Under the pieces are notes generated by a model. It had not been told where the DNA came from. It ran no database searches and saw nothing but the letters and a program-made list of their open reading frames with translations. From Flavicella sp. (GTDB lineage: Bacteria > Bacteroidota > Bacteroidia > Flavobacteriales > Flavobacteriaceae), in NCBI RefSeq assembly GCF_029238425.1, contig NZ_JAQWGB010000053.1, positions 1 to 62,627 of the forward strand: 62,627 bases of DNA, read 5' to 3'. Shown here one piece after another: positions 40,701 through 49,584 of this stretch. The position numbers and the translations under genes are program-made. How positions within the stretch are numbered: the first letter of the stretch is position 1; each line of letters opens with the position of its first letter.

Positions 40701-40891
40701 GGTATAACATACCCAAAACAATAACAGATAAAATGAGTATCTCCAGACTTCGTTTATTTTTTCAGGGTGATAATTTGTTCACTTGGCAAAGCCATAAAGG
40801 ACTTGACCCTGAGCAAAACTTAGCAGGTACAACAGACAATAGGTCTTATAACTTAAAGACTGTTTCTCTAGGATTAAATTTAGACTTTTAA
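37730..40891 (+). CDS. SusC/RagA-family TonB-dependent outer-membrane transporter
   Basis: The 1053-residue protein has a signal peptide (LLCMLVVQITYSQ), a carboxypeptidase-regulatory-like domain (about 36-108), a TonB-box-like LEEVVVVAFG (113-122), a plug with IRIRGVSSINADASPLIIVD and ASTSLYGSRGANGVILINTK, and a long barrel ending in aromatic-rich LGLNLDF. SusC proteins import glycans or peptides with a SusD lid, driven by TonB. The frame extends to a GTG at 37691, but the ATG at 37730 is a better start because the signal peptide follows it. It heads a three-gene operon. The substrate cannot be read from sequence; no degradative enzyme is adjacent. Confidence 0.93.
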   Translation: MLNNLKNSTQMNLKLRRIAMLLCMLVVQITYSQSQKITVTGTISDASGPLPGVVVIINNTTNGTQTDFDGNFSIEAKVGAILDISYVGMISLQKTVKNSSPLQITMEEDTEALEEVVVVAFGKQTKKSIVGAISTVSSDIVENQQLTSVATALQGNVAGVNVISSGGQPGENPTIRIRGVSSINADASPLIIVDGAPFNGNLNTISPDQIESMNVLKDAASTSLYGSRGANGVILINTKRGKFNSPTSVSVKTTYGVSGRAVERHGLIDTDTFTEYTWEAIRNNNQYNQGMSPADAASAASNSLVTTLGYNPYSSPTPVGTDGKLLSTDKKWDTNWGDLIENNSAKRIEHTLGISGGSENTTHSFNLNYLDQEGSIQTSKFERVTTRLSVDTKVNKWFKTGVSLFYSTSVQNFPEQSGTSFTSTIQWINNLSSYYPVYRRDANGNFIYDAKGNNIYDYGNNSGALNAVRPQYQGENILGSLYLYEKQYKRDNFTANGYMQFQLMKNLSFKTQISFEKYIYDFYEYNHNQYGVAASVNGRVDQDRNFTVTKNIINTLNYKRKFGEHNINLDVMHEAFERNISNLGAQGVGFLPNVKVLNGSTTPEAVRGSLTDETLNSYLGRASYNYKEKYFGEISFRQDASSRFSPETRVGSFFAVGGSWIISEEAFMKNIDQINFLKLRASYGELGNNKTQDEFDNADYFPYLSLYETGWNELDNTGVILGDVSDPGLTWEKTASSNIGLDFGLFGQYLNGSIDYYTKTSVDLIYDRPLPSSTGNDKIKTNVGSLKNYGVEVSLRSNIISNKNFKWTTGLNVSFDKNKITELTQESFINGTKRWEVGRSLYDFYLAEWAGVNPANGKGMWYIETEDTEGNITRDVTELYADATRKYTDKTSLPDMIGGFSNNLVYKNFDLNFLFNFSFGAYVYDSSYASLMEGMADVGRAGHTDLQYRWQEPGDVTHVPLLFNSQNDFNSRSDRFLFKNDYIRLKALTFGYNIPKTITDKMSISRLRLFFQGDNLFTWQSHKGLDPEQNLAGTTDNRSYNLKTVSLGLNLDF

Positions 40892-40901
40892 TTTATACAA
40901 C

Positions 40902-42335
40902 ATGAAAAAACTTATATATACAGCAAGTATTTGCGTTGCAATGATTTTATTCAGTTGTAGCGATGATTTTTTAAACGAACCAAAACCTACTGATGCGGTT
41001 ACAGAAGCCGTTATTTTTGACTCAAGAGCCGGAGTTGAAGCACATCTTTCAGGTATGCAACGTTTTTACCGTGATCAATTTAGAGGAGCGGATGGTTCAA
41101 CTGACACTGGTGGTATGTACTCTATGTACTTTGTTAGAACGGTAAAAGCGAATGACATTATTCAAGGTGTTAGTTGGTTTTTATTCGACTATGACAATGA
41201 TAACAGGGAACCTAATTACAGAAGATCAATATTCACTTGGGACTATCCGTATTACATGATAAACCAAGCAAACTCTATAATTGCTGGCCTAGCAGAAAGT
41301 AATATCGCAGCTGATGATGTTCAAGAACTTAGAGCTCAAGCTTTAACACATCGCGCATTTTTCTATTTTCAATTAGCAATGGAGTTTCAACATACCTACA
41401 GTTATGACCCAACTTTACCTGCACCTCCTATCTATACAGAAATGGCTACCGAAGGTAAACCGATGTCTACATTATCAGAAATGTACAACTTAATCATAAA
41501 TGATTTAACCGAAGCAGTTGCTAATCTAGATGACACTAGACTTGGGAAATCGTATATTAACAAACAGGTGGCAGCTGGAATATTAGCTAGAGTCTACCTA
41601 GTAACTGAAGACTGGCAAGGTGCAAGGGACGCAGCCATAATTGCTTATGGAGGTAATCCAACTGCAGCTCTTAATGCATCAGAATATGGTAATGGTTTTG
41701 ACAAAATTGAAAACACTGAATGGATTTGGGGAAGTCCACAAACAACAGATCAATCGAACTATTACTATGCGGCTCCTCACGCATTCAGCGATCATATGGC
41801 AGACGGGTACTACGCATCTTACATTAATGAAGATTTTAGAGCTTTATTTAGCGCTACAGATATTAGAAACTTATTCGACGAAACGTACACACCAGCTGTT
41901 GGATCCGAATATAAATTTTTGACAACAACTAAATTTAAATTCGCTTTTGACTCTGATCTTCCATTAATGAGAACTGCCGAAATGATTTTAATTGAAGTTG
42001 AGGCAAAACATCGCCTTAACGACGCAACTGCTCATGATATTTTATTCGCCTTACAATCAAATAGAGACCCTAACGCGACAAAATCATCAAATACAGGAGC
42101 TGATTTATTAGAAGAAATTCTTGTTGAAAGAAGAAAAGAACTATATGCTGAAATTGGAGTAGAATGGTTTGATGCAAAAAGAATGAGAAGAGGAATACCT
42201 CGAACAGGTAATCATCGTTTGCCTCAATCATTCTTGTCTGCAGATGACCCTCACTTTTTCTTAAAAGTACCACAAAAGGAAATTGATGCGAATGACAATA
42301 TTGATGCATCCGTTAATGATGGAAAAAACCGATAA
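40902..42335 (+). CDS. SusD/RagB-family surface lipoprotein
   Basis: A 477-residue nutrient-binding lid for the SusC transporter. The lipobox ILFSC puts the lipid on Cys19, and the SDD that follows resembles the flavobacterial surface-export signal. The SusD pattern is clear: DFLNEPKPTDAVTE, ELRAQALTHRAFFYFQLAME and ILVERRKELYAEIGVEWFDAKRM near the C-terminus. It begins 10 bases after susC, as is usual for the pair. Confidence 0.93.
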   Translation: MKKLIYTASICVAMILFSCSDDFLNEPKPTDAVTEAVIFDSRAGVEAHLSGMQRFYRDQFRGADGSTDTGGMYSMYFVRTVKANDIIQGVSWFLFDYDNDNREPNYRRSIFTWDYPYYMINQANSIIAGLAESNIAADDVQELRAQALTHRAFFYFQLAMEFQHTYSYDPTLPAPPIYTEMATEGKPMSTLSEMYNLIINDLTEAVANLDDTRLGKSYINKQVAAGILARVYLVTEDWQGARDAAIIAYGGNPTAALNASEYGNGFDKIENTEWIWGSPQTTDQSNYYYAAPHAFSDHMADGYYASYINEDFRALFSATDIRNLFDETYTPAVGSEYKFLTTTKFKFAFDSDLPLMRTAEMILIEVEAKHRLNDATAHDILFALQSNRDPNATKSSNTGADLLEEILVERRKELYAEIGVEWFDAKRMRRGIPRTGNHRLPQSFLSADDPHFFLKVPQKEIDANDNIDASVNDGKNR

Positions 42336-42345
42336 AACATAAGAT

Positions 42346-43092
42346 ATGAAATACGTATACAAAATTATTTTAGTCCTATTTGGTTTCATAACTGTTATTA
42401 GTTGTGAAGACAACCCTGAGTTAAACTCTAACTTCAATTATTTAACTTTTGGAGACACACCTGACATTACTGTCAATCAAAACAGCACCTATGAACAGGC
42501 TGTTTTGTTTTATTCATCTCAGAACTCCGGCAGTGAAAGAATCATTAATTTAACTATTGATGCAGACAACACTTCAGCAGACGAAAATACTTACTCGTTT
42601 CCTAATTCTGTATCAATTCCTGCTAATTCAAATATTGGGGAATTTATAATCACAATAACTGATGTTAACATAGGGGATTCTGGGGAATCTTTAACTATTG
42701 CATTTAATAATACTGAAGACGGAATATTCACAGGAGACAACCTTAATCTAAATATTTTTAGATTCTGTCCATTAGACATTAACAACTTTATTGGTGATTA
42801 TACTATTACTGAAGCTGGTTATGGTGATTACGACACGACTATTACCTTAGACCCTACTATTGATAATAGAATTTGGGTAACAAATTTTTGGGATTGGACT
42901 ACTGATCTTGCCTATTATGATTTCAATCCAGAAGACGGAACGATTGTTATGCCTTCTCAGCCTATTGTTATGGGAGATGGACAAACGTATAACTGTGTTG
43001 GATCAGGAACATATAATGCATGTAACGGAACGTTTCACATGGAATACCAAGGAGATGTAGCTGGAACTATACATGATTTCACACCAAAATAA
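42346..43092 (+). CDS. Surface glycan-binding-like lipoprotein of the SusCD operon
   Basis: A 248-residue lipoprotein with lipobox VISC (Cys20) followed by EDN, a surface-sorting pattern. The middle (about 30-140) has beta-rich text with SIPANSNIGEFIITITD, resembling a Calx-beta or SusE-like repeat; the C-terminal 100 residues are rich in Trp, Tyr and Asp (NFWDWTTDLAYYDF), which would suit ligand binding. I cannot name its family with certainty. Its place right behind SusD, with 10-base spacing, suggests an accessory binding protein for the same substrate. Confidence 0.6.
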   Translation: MKYVYKIILVLFGFITVISCEDNPELNSNFNYLTFGDTPDITVNQNSTYEQAVLFYSSQNSGSERIINLTIDADNTSADENTYSFPNSVSIPANSNIGEFIITITDVNIGDSGESLTIAFNNTEDGIFTGDNLNLNIFRFCPLDINNFIGDYTITEAGYGDYDTTITLDPTIDNRIWVTNFWDWTTDLAYYDFNPEDGTIVMPSQPIVMGDGQTYNCVGSGTYNACNGTFHMEYQGDVAGTIHDFTPK

Positions 43093-43111
43093 AACCCGCA
43101 CATATCAAATG

Positions 43112-43140
43112 CAAAACCCGCTTTAAAAGCGGGTTTTTTT
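43112..43140 (+). terminator. Terminator of the SusCD operon
   Basis: AAACCCGCTTT pairs with AAAGCGGGTTT, followed by a T run to 43140. Confidence 0.9.
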
Positions 43141-43156
43141 ATACAGATAATAGCAG

Positions 43157-43164
43157 TACATTTG
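43157..43164 (+). promoter_or_regulatory. rlmB -7 element, apparently leaderless
   Basis: TACATTTG ends four bases before the ATG at 43169, the same spacing as in rlmD. No TTG at -33; the upstream terminator T run covers that position. Confidence 0.6.
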
Positions 43165-43168
43165 CGCC

Positions 43169-43909
43169 ATGGAAATAAAGACGTCAAAAATATTTGGATT
43201 AAGAGCGGTTATTGAAGCAATCAATAGCGAAAGCTCCATAGATAAAGTGTTTATTCAGAAAGGAATTTCTGGACATTTGATGAATGAATTGATGACGCAG
43301 ATCAAAACAAATAAGGTTGCCTTTAGTTATGTTCCTGTTGAAAAACTAGATAAACTTTCTAAGTACAACAACCATCAAGGGGCTGTAGCACAAATTGCTC
43401 CAATAAATTTTCATGATTTAGATACGTTGGTTGAAGCAACTCTTGAAAAAGAAGAAACTCCCCTATTTTTACTGTTAGATCAAGTATCAGATGTAAGAAA
43501 TTTCGGGGCTATTATTAGAACTGCTGAATGTACTGGAGTACATGGTATCATCATTCAAAATCAAGGGAACGCGCCAGTCAATGCAGAGACCGTAAAAACA
43601 TCTGCCGGTGCAGCATTTAATATACCAATCTGTAAGGTAAACCATATCAAGGATGCCTTGTTTATCCTACAAGCTGCCGAGATACAAGTTGTTGCTGCCA
43701 CGGAAAAAACAGATGATTTATTATTTGATGTTGATCTAAAAAAGCCATCAGCGATAATCATGGGTTCTGAAGATAGAGGAATCAATCCTTCTATTTTAAA
43801 AATGGTCAATGCAAAAGCGAAACTACCACTAAAAGGGAATATAGGATCCTTAAACGTTTCTGTAGCCTGTGGAGCCTTTTTATATGAAGCTGTAAGACAA
43901 AGATTATAA
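43169..43909 (+). CDS. rlmB: 23S rRNA 2'-O-ribose methyltransferase of the SpoU/TrmH type
   Basis: The 246-residue protein has an N-terminal L30e-like substrate-binding domain (about 1-80) and a SPOUT domain with NFGAIIRTAECTGVHGIII, GSEDRGINPSILKM and the knot segment LNVSVACGAFLYEAVRQ. It methylates a ribose 2'-OH using SAM; RlmB acts on 23S rRNA G2251 in E. coli. A related tRNA-acting TrmH is possible, but the N-terminal domain favours RlmB. It is a single-gene unit with terminators on both sides. Confidence 0.88.
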   Translation: MEIKTSKIFGLRAVIEAINSESSIDKVFIQKGISGHLMNELMTQIKTNKVAFSYVPVEKLDKLSKYNNHQGAVAQIAPINFHDLDTLVEATLEKEETPLFLLLDQVSDVRNFGAIIRTAECTGVHGIIIQNQGNAPVNAETVKTSAGAAFNIPICKVNHIKDALFILQAAEIQVVAATEKTDDLLFDVDLKKPSAIIMGSEDRGINPSILKMVNAKAKLPLKGNIGSLNVSVACGAFLYEAVRQRL

Positions 43910-43922
43910 AAAACACATCTAT

Positions 43923-43957
43923 AAAAAAGCCTCTACTAAATTAGTAGAGGCTTTTTT
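43923..43957. terminator. Bidirectional terminator between rlmB and purC
   Basis: A 17-bp inverted repeat flanked by A and T runs (AAAAAAGCCTCTACTAA against TTAGTAGAGGCTTTTTT). Confidence 0.92.
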
Positions 43958-43975
43958 ATGAAGTATCAATTCTTA

Positions 43976-44926
43976 CTAGGAATTTAAAAATGCTTTCACA
44001 TTTGTATCAATGCGTTCAATTACATCAGTCACATCTGCTTTTACAAAAGTTTCACCCGTAATTTTCTCATACAATTCAATATATCTATTAGAGATATCGG
44101 TGATTTTAGCTTCCGTCAATTCAGGTACTTCTTGTCCTTCTTTTCCTTGAAAACCATTTTCGATCAACCACTCACGCACAAATTCTTTTGACAGTTGCTT
44201 TTGTTTTTGATCTTTCGCTTGAATCTCCTCATATCCATCCGCATAAAAATAACGAGAAGAATCTGGTGTATGTATTTCATCAATCACCACTATTTCTCCA
44301 TTCGCAGTTTTTCCAAATTCGTACTTAGTATCTACTAAAATTAATCCTTGTTTGGCTGCAATTTCAGTTCCTCTTTCAAACAAAGCAAAGGTATAAGCTT
44401 CCAATTGCTTATAATCTTCTTCTGATACAATTCCTTTTGCTAAAATATCTTCTCTAGAAATATCCTCATCATGATCCCCTATATCTGCTTTTGTAGAGGG
44501 TGTAATAATTGGATTTTTAAATTTTTGATTTTCTATCATTCCATCGGGCATAGCAACCCCACATAGAACTCTTTTTCCCGATTTATATTCTCTCCAAGCA
44601 TGCCCTGTCAAATACCCACGGATCACCATTTCTACTTTAAAAGTATCACATGAATGACCAATAGTAACATTTTCGTCTGGCGTACCAACTACCCAATTCG
44701 GAACAATATCTTTAGTTGCCTCCAACATTTTAGAAGCAATTTGATTTAATATCTGACCTTTGAAAGGAATTTGCTTTGGCATGATTACGTCAAAAGCTGA
44801 CAATCGATCTGTTGCAACCATAACCAAAAGATCATTACTCACTGTATATACTTCTCTTACCTTTCCTTTGTAAACTTTTTTTTGTCCAGGGAAATTAAAA
44901 TTTGTGTCGTTGATTGTCTTTGTCAT
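43976..44926 (-). CDS. purC: SAICAR synthase (purine biosynthesis)
   Basis: A 316-residue enzyme, the long form seen in Bacteroidota and eukaryotes. It carries [20 protein letters not shown] and [16 protein letters not shown] near the N-terminus, and [20 protein letters not shown] with the metal and ATP residues, followed by IHTPDSSRY. It joins aspartate to CAIR in an ATP-dependent step of IMP synthesis. It is a single gene between a shared terminator and phoH. Confidence 0.96.
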   Translation of the reverse strand: MTKTINDTNFNFPGQKKVYKGKVREVYTVSNDLLVMVATDRLSAFDVIMPKQIPFKGQILNQIASKMLEATKDIVPNWVVGTPDENVTIGHSCDTFKVEMVIRGYLTGHAWREYKSGKRVLCGVAMPDGMIENQKFKNPIITPSTKADIGDHDEDISREDILAKGIVSEEDYKQLEAYTFALFERGTEIAAKQGLILVDTKYEFGKTANGEIVVIDEIHTPDSSRYFYADGYEEIQAKDQKQKQLSKEFVREWLIENGFQGKEGQEVPELTEAKITDISNRYIELYEKITGETFVKADVTDVIERIDTNVKAFLNS

Positions 44927-44969
44927 TATAAAAATTTTATTGCTCTTAATATTGTGTAAAATGGTTTTG

Positions 44970-44977
44970 CAAAAATA
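44970..44977 (-). promoter_or_regulatory. -7 element of the purC promoter
   Basis: Minus-strand TATTTTTG, about 45 bases before the purC ATG; no clear -33 TTG. A purine-riboswitch fold does not fit the short leader. Confidence 0.45.
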
Positions 44978-45028
44978 AAGAATTCTAAACTAGAAACTTC
45001 ACTTGAACATTTACTTTATTACAATATA

Positions 45029-45976
45029 TTATTCTGTTTCTATATTTTTATAGGCTTTGATTATTTCTTTAACCAACCTATGACGAATTACGTCTTTGTC
45101 ATCTAAAAATATATTGGCAATTCCCTTCACTCCTTTTAATGCTAATAAGGATGTTTTCAATCCTGAAACTTGCTTTCTTGGCAAATCCACTTGGCCAGGA
45201 TCACCAGTTATAATAAACTTAGCTCTTTTTCCCATACGCGTTAAGAACATCTTCATTTGTCCGGCAGTCGTATTTTGTGCTTCATCCAATATCACAAAAG
45301 CGTTGTCTAAAGTTCTACCTCTCATAAAAGCCAATGGAGCAATTTGAATAACTCCTTTTTCAATATAAGCATCTAATTTTTCAAACGGAATCATATCGCG
45401 TAACGCATCATATAGTGGCTGCATATAGGGATCTAATTTATCCTTTAGATCTCCAGGTAAAAACCCTAAATTTTCACCAGACTCTACTGCCGGACGCGTT
45501 AATATGATTCTTTTGACTTCTTTATCTTTTAAAGCTTTCACAGCCAAAGCAACCGCTGTATATGTTTTGCCTGTTCCTGCAGGTCCAATGGCAAACAACA
45601 TATCATTTGTTTCCATTTTAGAAACCATCTTTCTTTGATTTTCTGTTTGTGCCTTGATCAATTTGCCTCCTACTCCATGCACCAAAACACCATCTGCCTT
45701 AGAAGAAGTTGCTTGTTTTTTACCTGTATTTGTAAGCAATTGCTCAATAGAGTTCTCATCAATTTTATTGTACTTCTCAAAATACTTAACTATCATTTCC
45801 AAACGTTTTTCAAACTCATCCAAAATAGTGGGTTCCCCATACGCTTTGATTTCAGAACCTCTAGCTACTATTTTAAGTTTTGGAAAATAAGCTCTTAACT
45901 GCTTAATTGTGGCTTCTTGATGACCAAAAAACTCAATTGGATTTATCTCTGATAGACTGATAATACGTTCGTTCAA
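45029..45976 (-). CDS. phoH: PhoH-family ATPase
   Basis: A 315-residue protein with an N-terminal KH-like region and a P-loop domain: Walker A FAIGPAGTGKTYTA (about 130-143), Walker B FVILDEAQNTT, and ITGDPGQVDLPRKQ. The YbeZ-type PhoH proteins work with the YbeY RNase in rRNA handling. Translation must start at TTG (45976): the next in-frame upstream codons hit a stop with no ATG, while MNERIISLSEINPIEFFG fits the family start. It is divergent from the SAM hydroxide adenosyltransferase gene. Confidence 0.92.
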   Translation of the reverse strand: MNERIISLSEINPIEFFGHQEATIKQLRAYFPKLKIVARGSEIKAYGEPTILDEFEKRLEMIVKYFEKYNKIDENSIEQLLTNTGKKQATSSKADGVLVHGVGGKLIKAQTENQRKMVSKMETNDMLFAIGPAGTGKTYTAVALAVKALKDKEVKRIILTRPAVESGENLGFLPGDLKDKLDPYMQPLYDALRDMIPFEKLDAYIEKGVIQIAPLAFMRGRTLDNAFVILDEAQNTTAGQMKMFLTRMGKRAKFIITGDPGQVDLPRKQVSGLKTSLLALKGVKGIANIFLDDKDVIRHRLVKEIIKAYKNIETE

Positions 45977-46039
45977 CTGCTTGCTTTTTATTGTTTATAT
46001 TTCCTTTATTTTCATGTCTAAAAATACTATTAATTCCTA

Positions 46040-46057
46040 TATATTTGTATAAATTTG
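46040..46057 (+). promoter_or_regulatory. Two overlapping -7-like elements before the SAM hydrolase gene
   Basis: TATATTTG (46040-46047) and TAAATTTG (46050-46057) both match TAnnTTTG, 60-80 bases before the ATG at 46119. Neither has an evident TTG at -33. Confidence 0.4.
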
Positions 46058-46118
46058 TTTAAGATTTTTAAGGAATAATATCCTTTAGAACGAACCCCAA
46101 AAAGGAAGCTAAGCGCAG

Positions 46119-46958
46119 ATGTCAATTATTACTTTAACTACAGATTTTGGAACCAAAGATCACTTTGTAGGTGCAGTTAAAGGTGCTATTTACTCTGCAG
46201 TTCCCGATGCAAAAATTGTTGACATATCTCACCAAATTTCTCCGTTTAACATTACGGAAACAGCATATATTTTAAAAAATGCATATAAGAGTTTCCCTGA
46301 AGGCACCATACATATTGTAGGGGTTGACTCAGAATTAAATGAAGACAATAAACACATTGCTCTCTTATTAAATGGTCATTATTTTGTATGTCCTGATAAT
46401 GGACTGATCTCTATGATTGCTTCTGAAATCAAACCTTCTAAAATTGTAGAAATAAATATCCATGATAGATTGGAATCTAGTTTTTCTGTATTGGATGTTT
46501 TTGTACAAGTTGCTGCTCACATTGCTAGAGGTGGTACTCTGGAGGTGATTGGAAAGCCTTTGGAAACCTATAAGAAAATATTTGAGCTACAGCCTAAAAT
46601 ATCTAGTGATCTCTCTAGTATTTCTGGTAATGTGATCTATATTGATAATTACGGTAATGTAATTAGTAACATCACCGAAAAGCTTTTTAAAGACGTGGGG
46701 AAAGGGCGTCAATTTACGCTAAGTGCAAGTAGGTATACTTTTTCTAAAATCAATTATAAATATTGTGATATCGTTGACTTTAGCTTGGATCCCGTTTTAA
46801 GACAAAGTGATGGAAATAAACTGGCTATTTTTAATTCCGCTGGCTTTATTGAAATTGCTATTTATAAAAGCAACTTAACAACCGTTGGAGGAGCCTCCAG
46901 TCTTCTTGGATTGGATTATCGAGATTCTATTACATTAGACTTCCATAAAACAGAATAA
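46119..46958 (+). CDS. SAM hydroxide adenosyltransferase (DUF62 family)
   Basis: The 279-residue protein begins MSIITLTTDFGTKDHFVGAV, the DUF62 signature, with SHQISPFNITETAYILKNAY and the C-terminal RQSDGNKLAIFNSAGFIEIA. The family, related to fluorinase and chlorinase, as characterised in other organisms hydrolyses SAM to adenosine and methionine in place of halide attack. It is divergent from phoH and followed after 43 bases by the GldF-GldG gene. Its physiological purpose is unclear. Confidence 0.9.
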   Translation: MSIITLTTDFGTKDHFVGAVKGAIYSAVPDAKIVDISHQISPFNITETAYILKNAYKSFPEGTIHIVGVDSELNEDNKHIALLLNGHYFVCPDNGLISMIASEIKPSKIVEINIHDRLESSFSVLDVFVQVAAHIARGGTLEVIGKPLETYKKIFELQPKISSDLSSISGNVIYIDNYGNVISNITEKLFKDVGKGRQFTLSASRYTFSKINYKYCDIVDFSLDPVLRQSDGNKLAIFNSAGFIEIAIYKSNLTTVGGASSLLGLDYRDSITLDFHKTE

Positions 46959-47001
46959 CTTCTCAAAAGAGTCGTTATAAAAAAGTAAAACGCCACTATT
47001 T

Positions 47002-49362
47002 ATGCTAGCCATATTAAAAAAGGAACTTCGATTATTTTTTGGATCTCTAGGAGCATATACTATTATTCTTGGTTTTTTAATTATTAACGGTTTATGGTTA
47101 TGGGTATTAAAAACGGATGCCAATATATTAGACAGTGGTTTTGCCAATTTATCAAACTTTTTCCATAGTACCGCTTGGCTCTTTATTTTGGTAATCCCCG
47201 CATTGACGATGAAAAGTTTTTCAGAAGAATACATCTCTGGAACCATTGAAATCATCAAAACAAAACCAATAGGCAACTTAGAATTTGTTCTTGGTAAATT
47301 CTTTTCTATTTTAATCATTATTGGATTCATGTTGAGTCCTACTTTGATCTATGTATATAGTATTTATGAACTTGCCACTCCAGTAGGCTCTATTGAAATA
47401 GGAAGTATTATTGGATCCTATCTCGGATTATTTTTACTAGCAAGCTCTTTTATTGCTATAGGATTATGGATTTCCTCCTGGACTAAAAACATTCTGATCT
47501 CCCTTTTGAGTTCTGTTTTTGTTTCATTTATCATCTACAGTGGTCTGTCTGATCTTAATTCACTCCTCCCTGGTTTAAATTTAGATTCATTCAGTCTTTC
47601 TGTTCATTTTATTAGTATTGCGAGAGGGGTGGTTGATACAGCGGATCTAGTTTACTTTTTGGTAGTCACCATTTTCTTTTGCCAATGTGCGGTGTTCAGC
47701 CTATCTTCGATTCGCTCTAAAAAGAAAATTGCTTCCTTAATTTTGATAAGTGTTTCGCTCGTTGGTTTGAGCAATTCATTTCATAATAGATTTGACCTGA
47801 CAAGTGATCAAAAATATACTTTATCCCCAGCGTCAGAATCTATTTTAGCAACTTTGGATGAAAATGCAGTTATCAAAGTATATCTAGAAGGTGATTTCCC
47901 TCCTAAGTTTAAAAGATTACAAACAGAAACAAAGCAGTTTCTTGAGGAGTTAAAAATGATAAATGATAAAATAAAGGTTTTATTCATTGATCCAAAAGAA
48001 CAATTACAAAAATTAACGGCTAAAGGTCTCTCCCCAAGTCGACTTACTATTGAGGAAAATGGAGTTGTGTCAGAAAGTGTAATCATCCCATGGGCAACGC
48101 TTTCTTATAAAAACAAACAAGAAAACATTTCTTTGCTAAAAGATGGTGATCCAAAGGATACTCAAGAACAACAATTAGAAAATTCGATACAAAATTTAGA
48201 ATATGCCTTCTTACATGCTGTAAAAAATATAAGTTCAAAAAAAGAAAAGAGTATTGCAATCCTTTCTGGAAATGGTGAACTTGAAGACATCTATCTATAT
48301 AGTTTATTAAAATCCATTGGGTCCAATTACCACCTCGCTAAATTTACGTTGGATTCTGTTCAAACCAATCCTTTGAAAACGGTTGAACATATAAAATCTT
48401 TTGATCTGGCCTTGATAGCCAAACCGACTACAGCTTTTACCGAGGAGGAAAAATACACCATAGATCAGTATATATTAAATGGTGGTAGAAGCTTGTGGAT
48501 GTTAGATAATGTACAGGCTGAAATGGATAGTTTATTTCAAAACGGAAAAACACTCGCCTATTCAAAAAACCTCAACCTAGATGATTTCTTTTTTAGATAT
48601 GGAGCAAGAGTCAATCAAAATCTGGTAAAAGATCTATACGCCTCTAAAATAGCCTTAGCGACTGGGAATACCGGAAACAAAACAAACTTCGAAAATTTCT
48701 TATGGTTTTATGCCCCTTTGGTTAGTTCTAAAACAGATCATCCGATTGTAAATAATATAAGTCCGGTTTCATTGTCTTTTGTGTCCTCTATAGACACTTT
48801 AAAAAACGATGTAAAGAAGACAATTTTGCTACAGAGCTCTTTACTTTCAAAAGAAGTACAAGTTCCTACTATTATAGAATTGAATTCTGTGATGGAAAAC
48901 CCTGATCCAAAAACCTATAAAAACGGAAGTAAAATTCTAGGACTTTTGTTGGAAGGGAATTTCACCTCTGCTTATAAAGATCGTATCAAACCTTTGCAAG
49001 TACCAAATGCCTTAGAAAAAGGGAACAACAATAAAATGATTCTTATTGCCGATGGGAATATCGGTAAAAATCAAATTCACAAGGGAAAACCATTAGAATT
49101 AGGTGTTGATAAATGGACCCAACAATATTATGGAAATAAAGAATTTTTATCAAACGCCATCGAATACCTTTTAGATGATACTGGATTGATTCGTATCCGT
49201 TCTAAAAAAATCAATTTACGACTGTTGAACAAGCAAAAGGTATTTGAAAATAAAACCTATTGGCAATTATTTAATTTATTTGGTCCAATTTTAATGGTTT
49301 CCATTATTGGATTCATTTTACACCTGCGTAAAAAGAAATTATATTCTACACCTAAATCTTAG
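47002..49362 (+). CDS. gldFG: GldF-GldG fusion: gliding-motility ABC transporter membrane protein
   Basis: This 786-residue frame joins what are normally two genes. Residues 1-240 are GldF: an ABC-2-type permease with about six membrane spans, ending in CAVFSLSSIRSKKK. Residues 241-786 are GldG: a membrane anchor (ASLILISVSLVGLSN), then the typical FDLTSDQKYTLSPASESIL, a large periplasmic domain and a final span near 757-772 before a Lys-rich end. In Flavobacterium GldF and GldG partner the ATPase GldA; all are needed for gliding. No gldA is in the window. The junction shows no frameshift or stop, so the fusion looks genuine. It could also serve another ABC export complex. Confidence 0.85.
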   Translation: MLAILKKELRLFFGSLGAYTIILGFLIINGLWLWVLKTDANILDSGFANLSNFFHSTAWLFILVIPALTMKSFSEEYISGTIEIIKTKPIGNLEFVLGKFFSILIIIGFMLSPTLIYVYSIYELATPVGSIEIGSIIGSYLGLFLLASSFIAIGLWISSWTKNILISLLSSVFVSFIIYSGLSDLNSLLPGLNLDSFSLSVHFISIARGVVDTADLVYFLVVTIFFCQCAVFSLSSIRSKKKIASLILISVSLVGLSNSFHNRFDLTSDQKYTLSPASESILATLDENAVIKVYLEGDFPPKFKRLQTETKQFLEELKMINDKIKVLFIDPKEQLQKLTAKGLSPSRLTIEENGVVSESVIIPWATLSYKNKQENISLLKDGDPKDTQEQQLENSIQNLEYAFLHAVKNISSKKEKSIAILSGNGELEDIYLYSLLKSIGSNYHLAKFTLDSVQTNPLKTVEHIKSFDLALIAKPTTAFTEEEKYTIDQYILNGGRSLWMLDNVQAEMDSLFQNGKTLAYSKNLNLDDFFFRYGARVNQNLVKDLYASKIALATGNTGNKTNFENFLWFYAPLVSSKTDHPIVNNISPVSLSFVSSIDTLKNDVKKTILLQSSLLSKEVQVPTIIELNSVMENPDPKTYKNGSKILGLLLEGNFTSAYKDRIKPLQVPNALEKGNNNKMILIADGNIGKNQIHKGKPLELGVDKWTQQYYGNKEFLSNAIEYLLDDTGLIRIRSKKINLRLLNKQKVFENKTYWQLFNLFGPILMVSIIGFILHLRKKKLYSTPKS

Positions 49363-49472
49363 TATTTAAAGCTGTAAAACCTGCGATAACGCAGCTTACC
49401 GCACTATTATTAAAAAAGATTAAAATATCTTTATTTTTATGAATTACGCATAAAAATCATCATAATTAGACC

Positions 49473-49574
49473 TATCAGGTAAACTGTTTCACCTTTCTTT
49501 TTCATAGTATCAAACTTTTACAAAAACCGTTAAAATATTTACACCCAAAAACCTCAATTTCACCCCTCCTGATA
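49473..49574. repeat. Distant inverted TATCAGG/CCTGATA pair upstream of pflB
   Basis: TATCAGG (49473-49479, inside the palindrome ACCTATCAGGT) recurs inverted as CCTGATA (49568-49574), just upstream of the pflB -33 element. Two copies of a regulator site are possible. The 49363-49661 gap otherwise has a CTGCGATAACGCAG hairpin (49381-49394) after gldFG, the pflB promoter, and no gene. Confidence 0.35.
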
Positions 49575-49584
49575 AAGGACTAAA

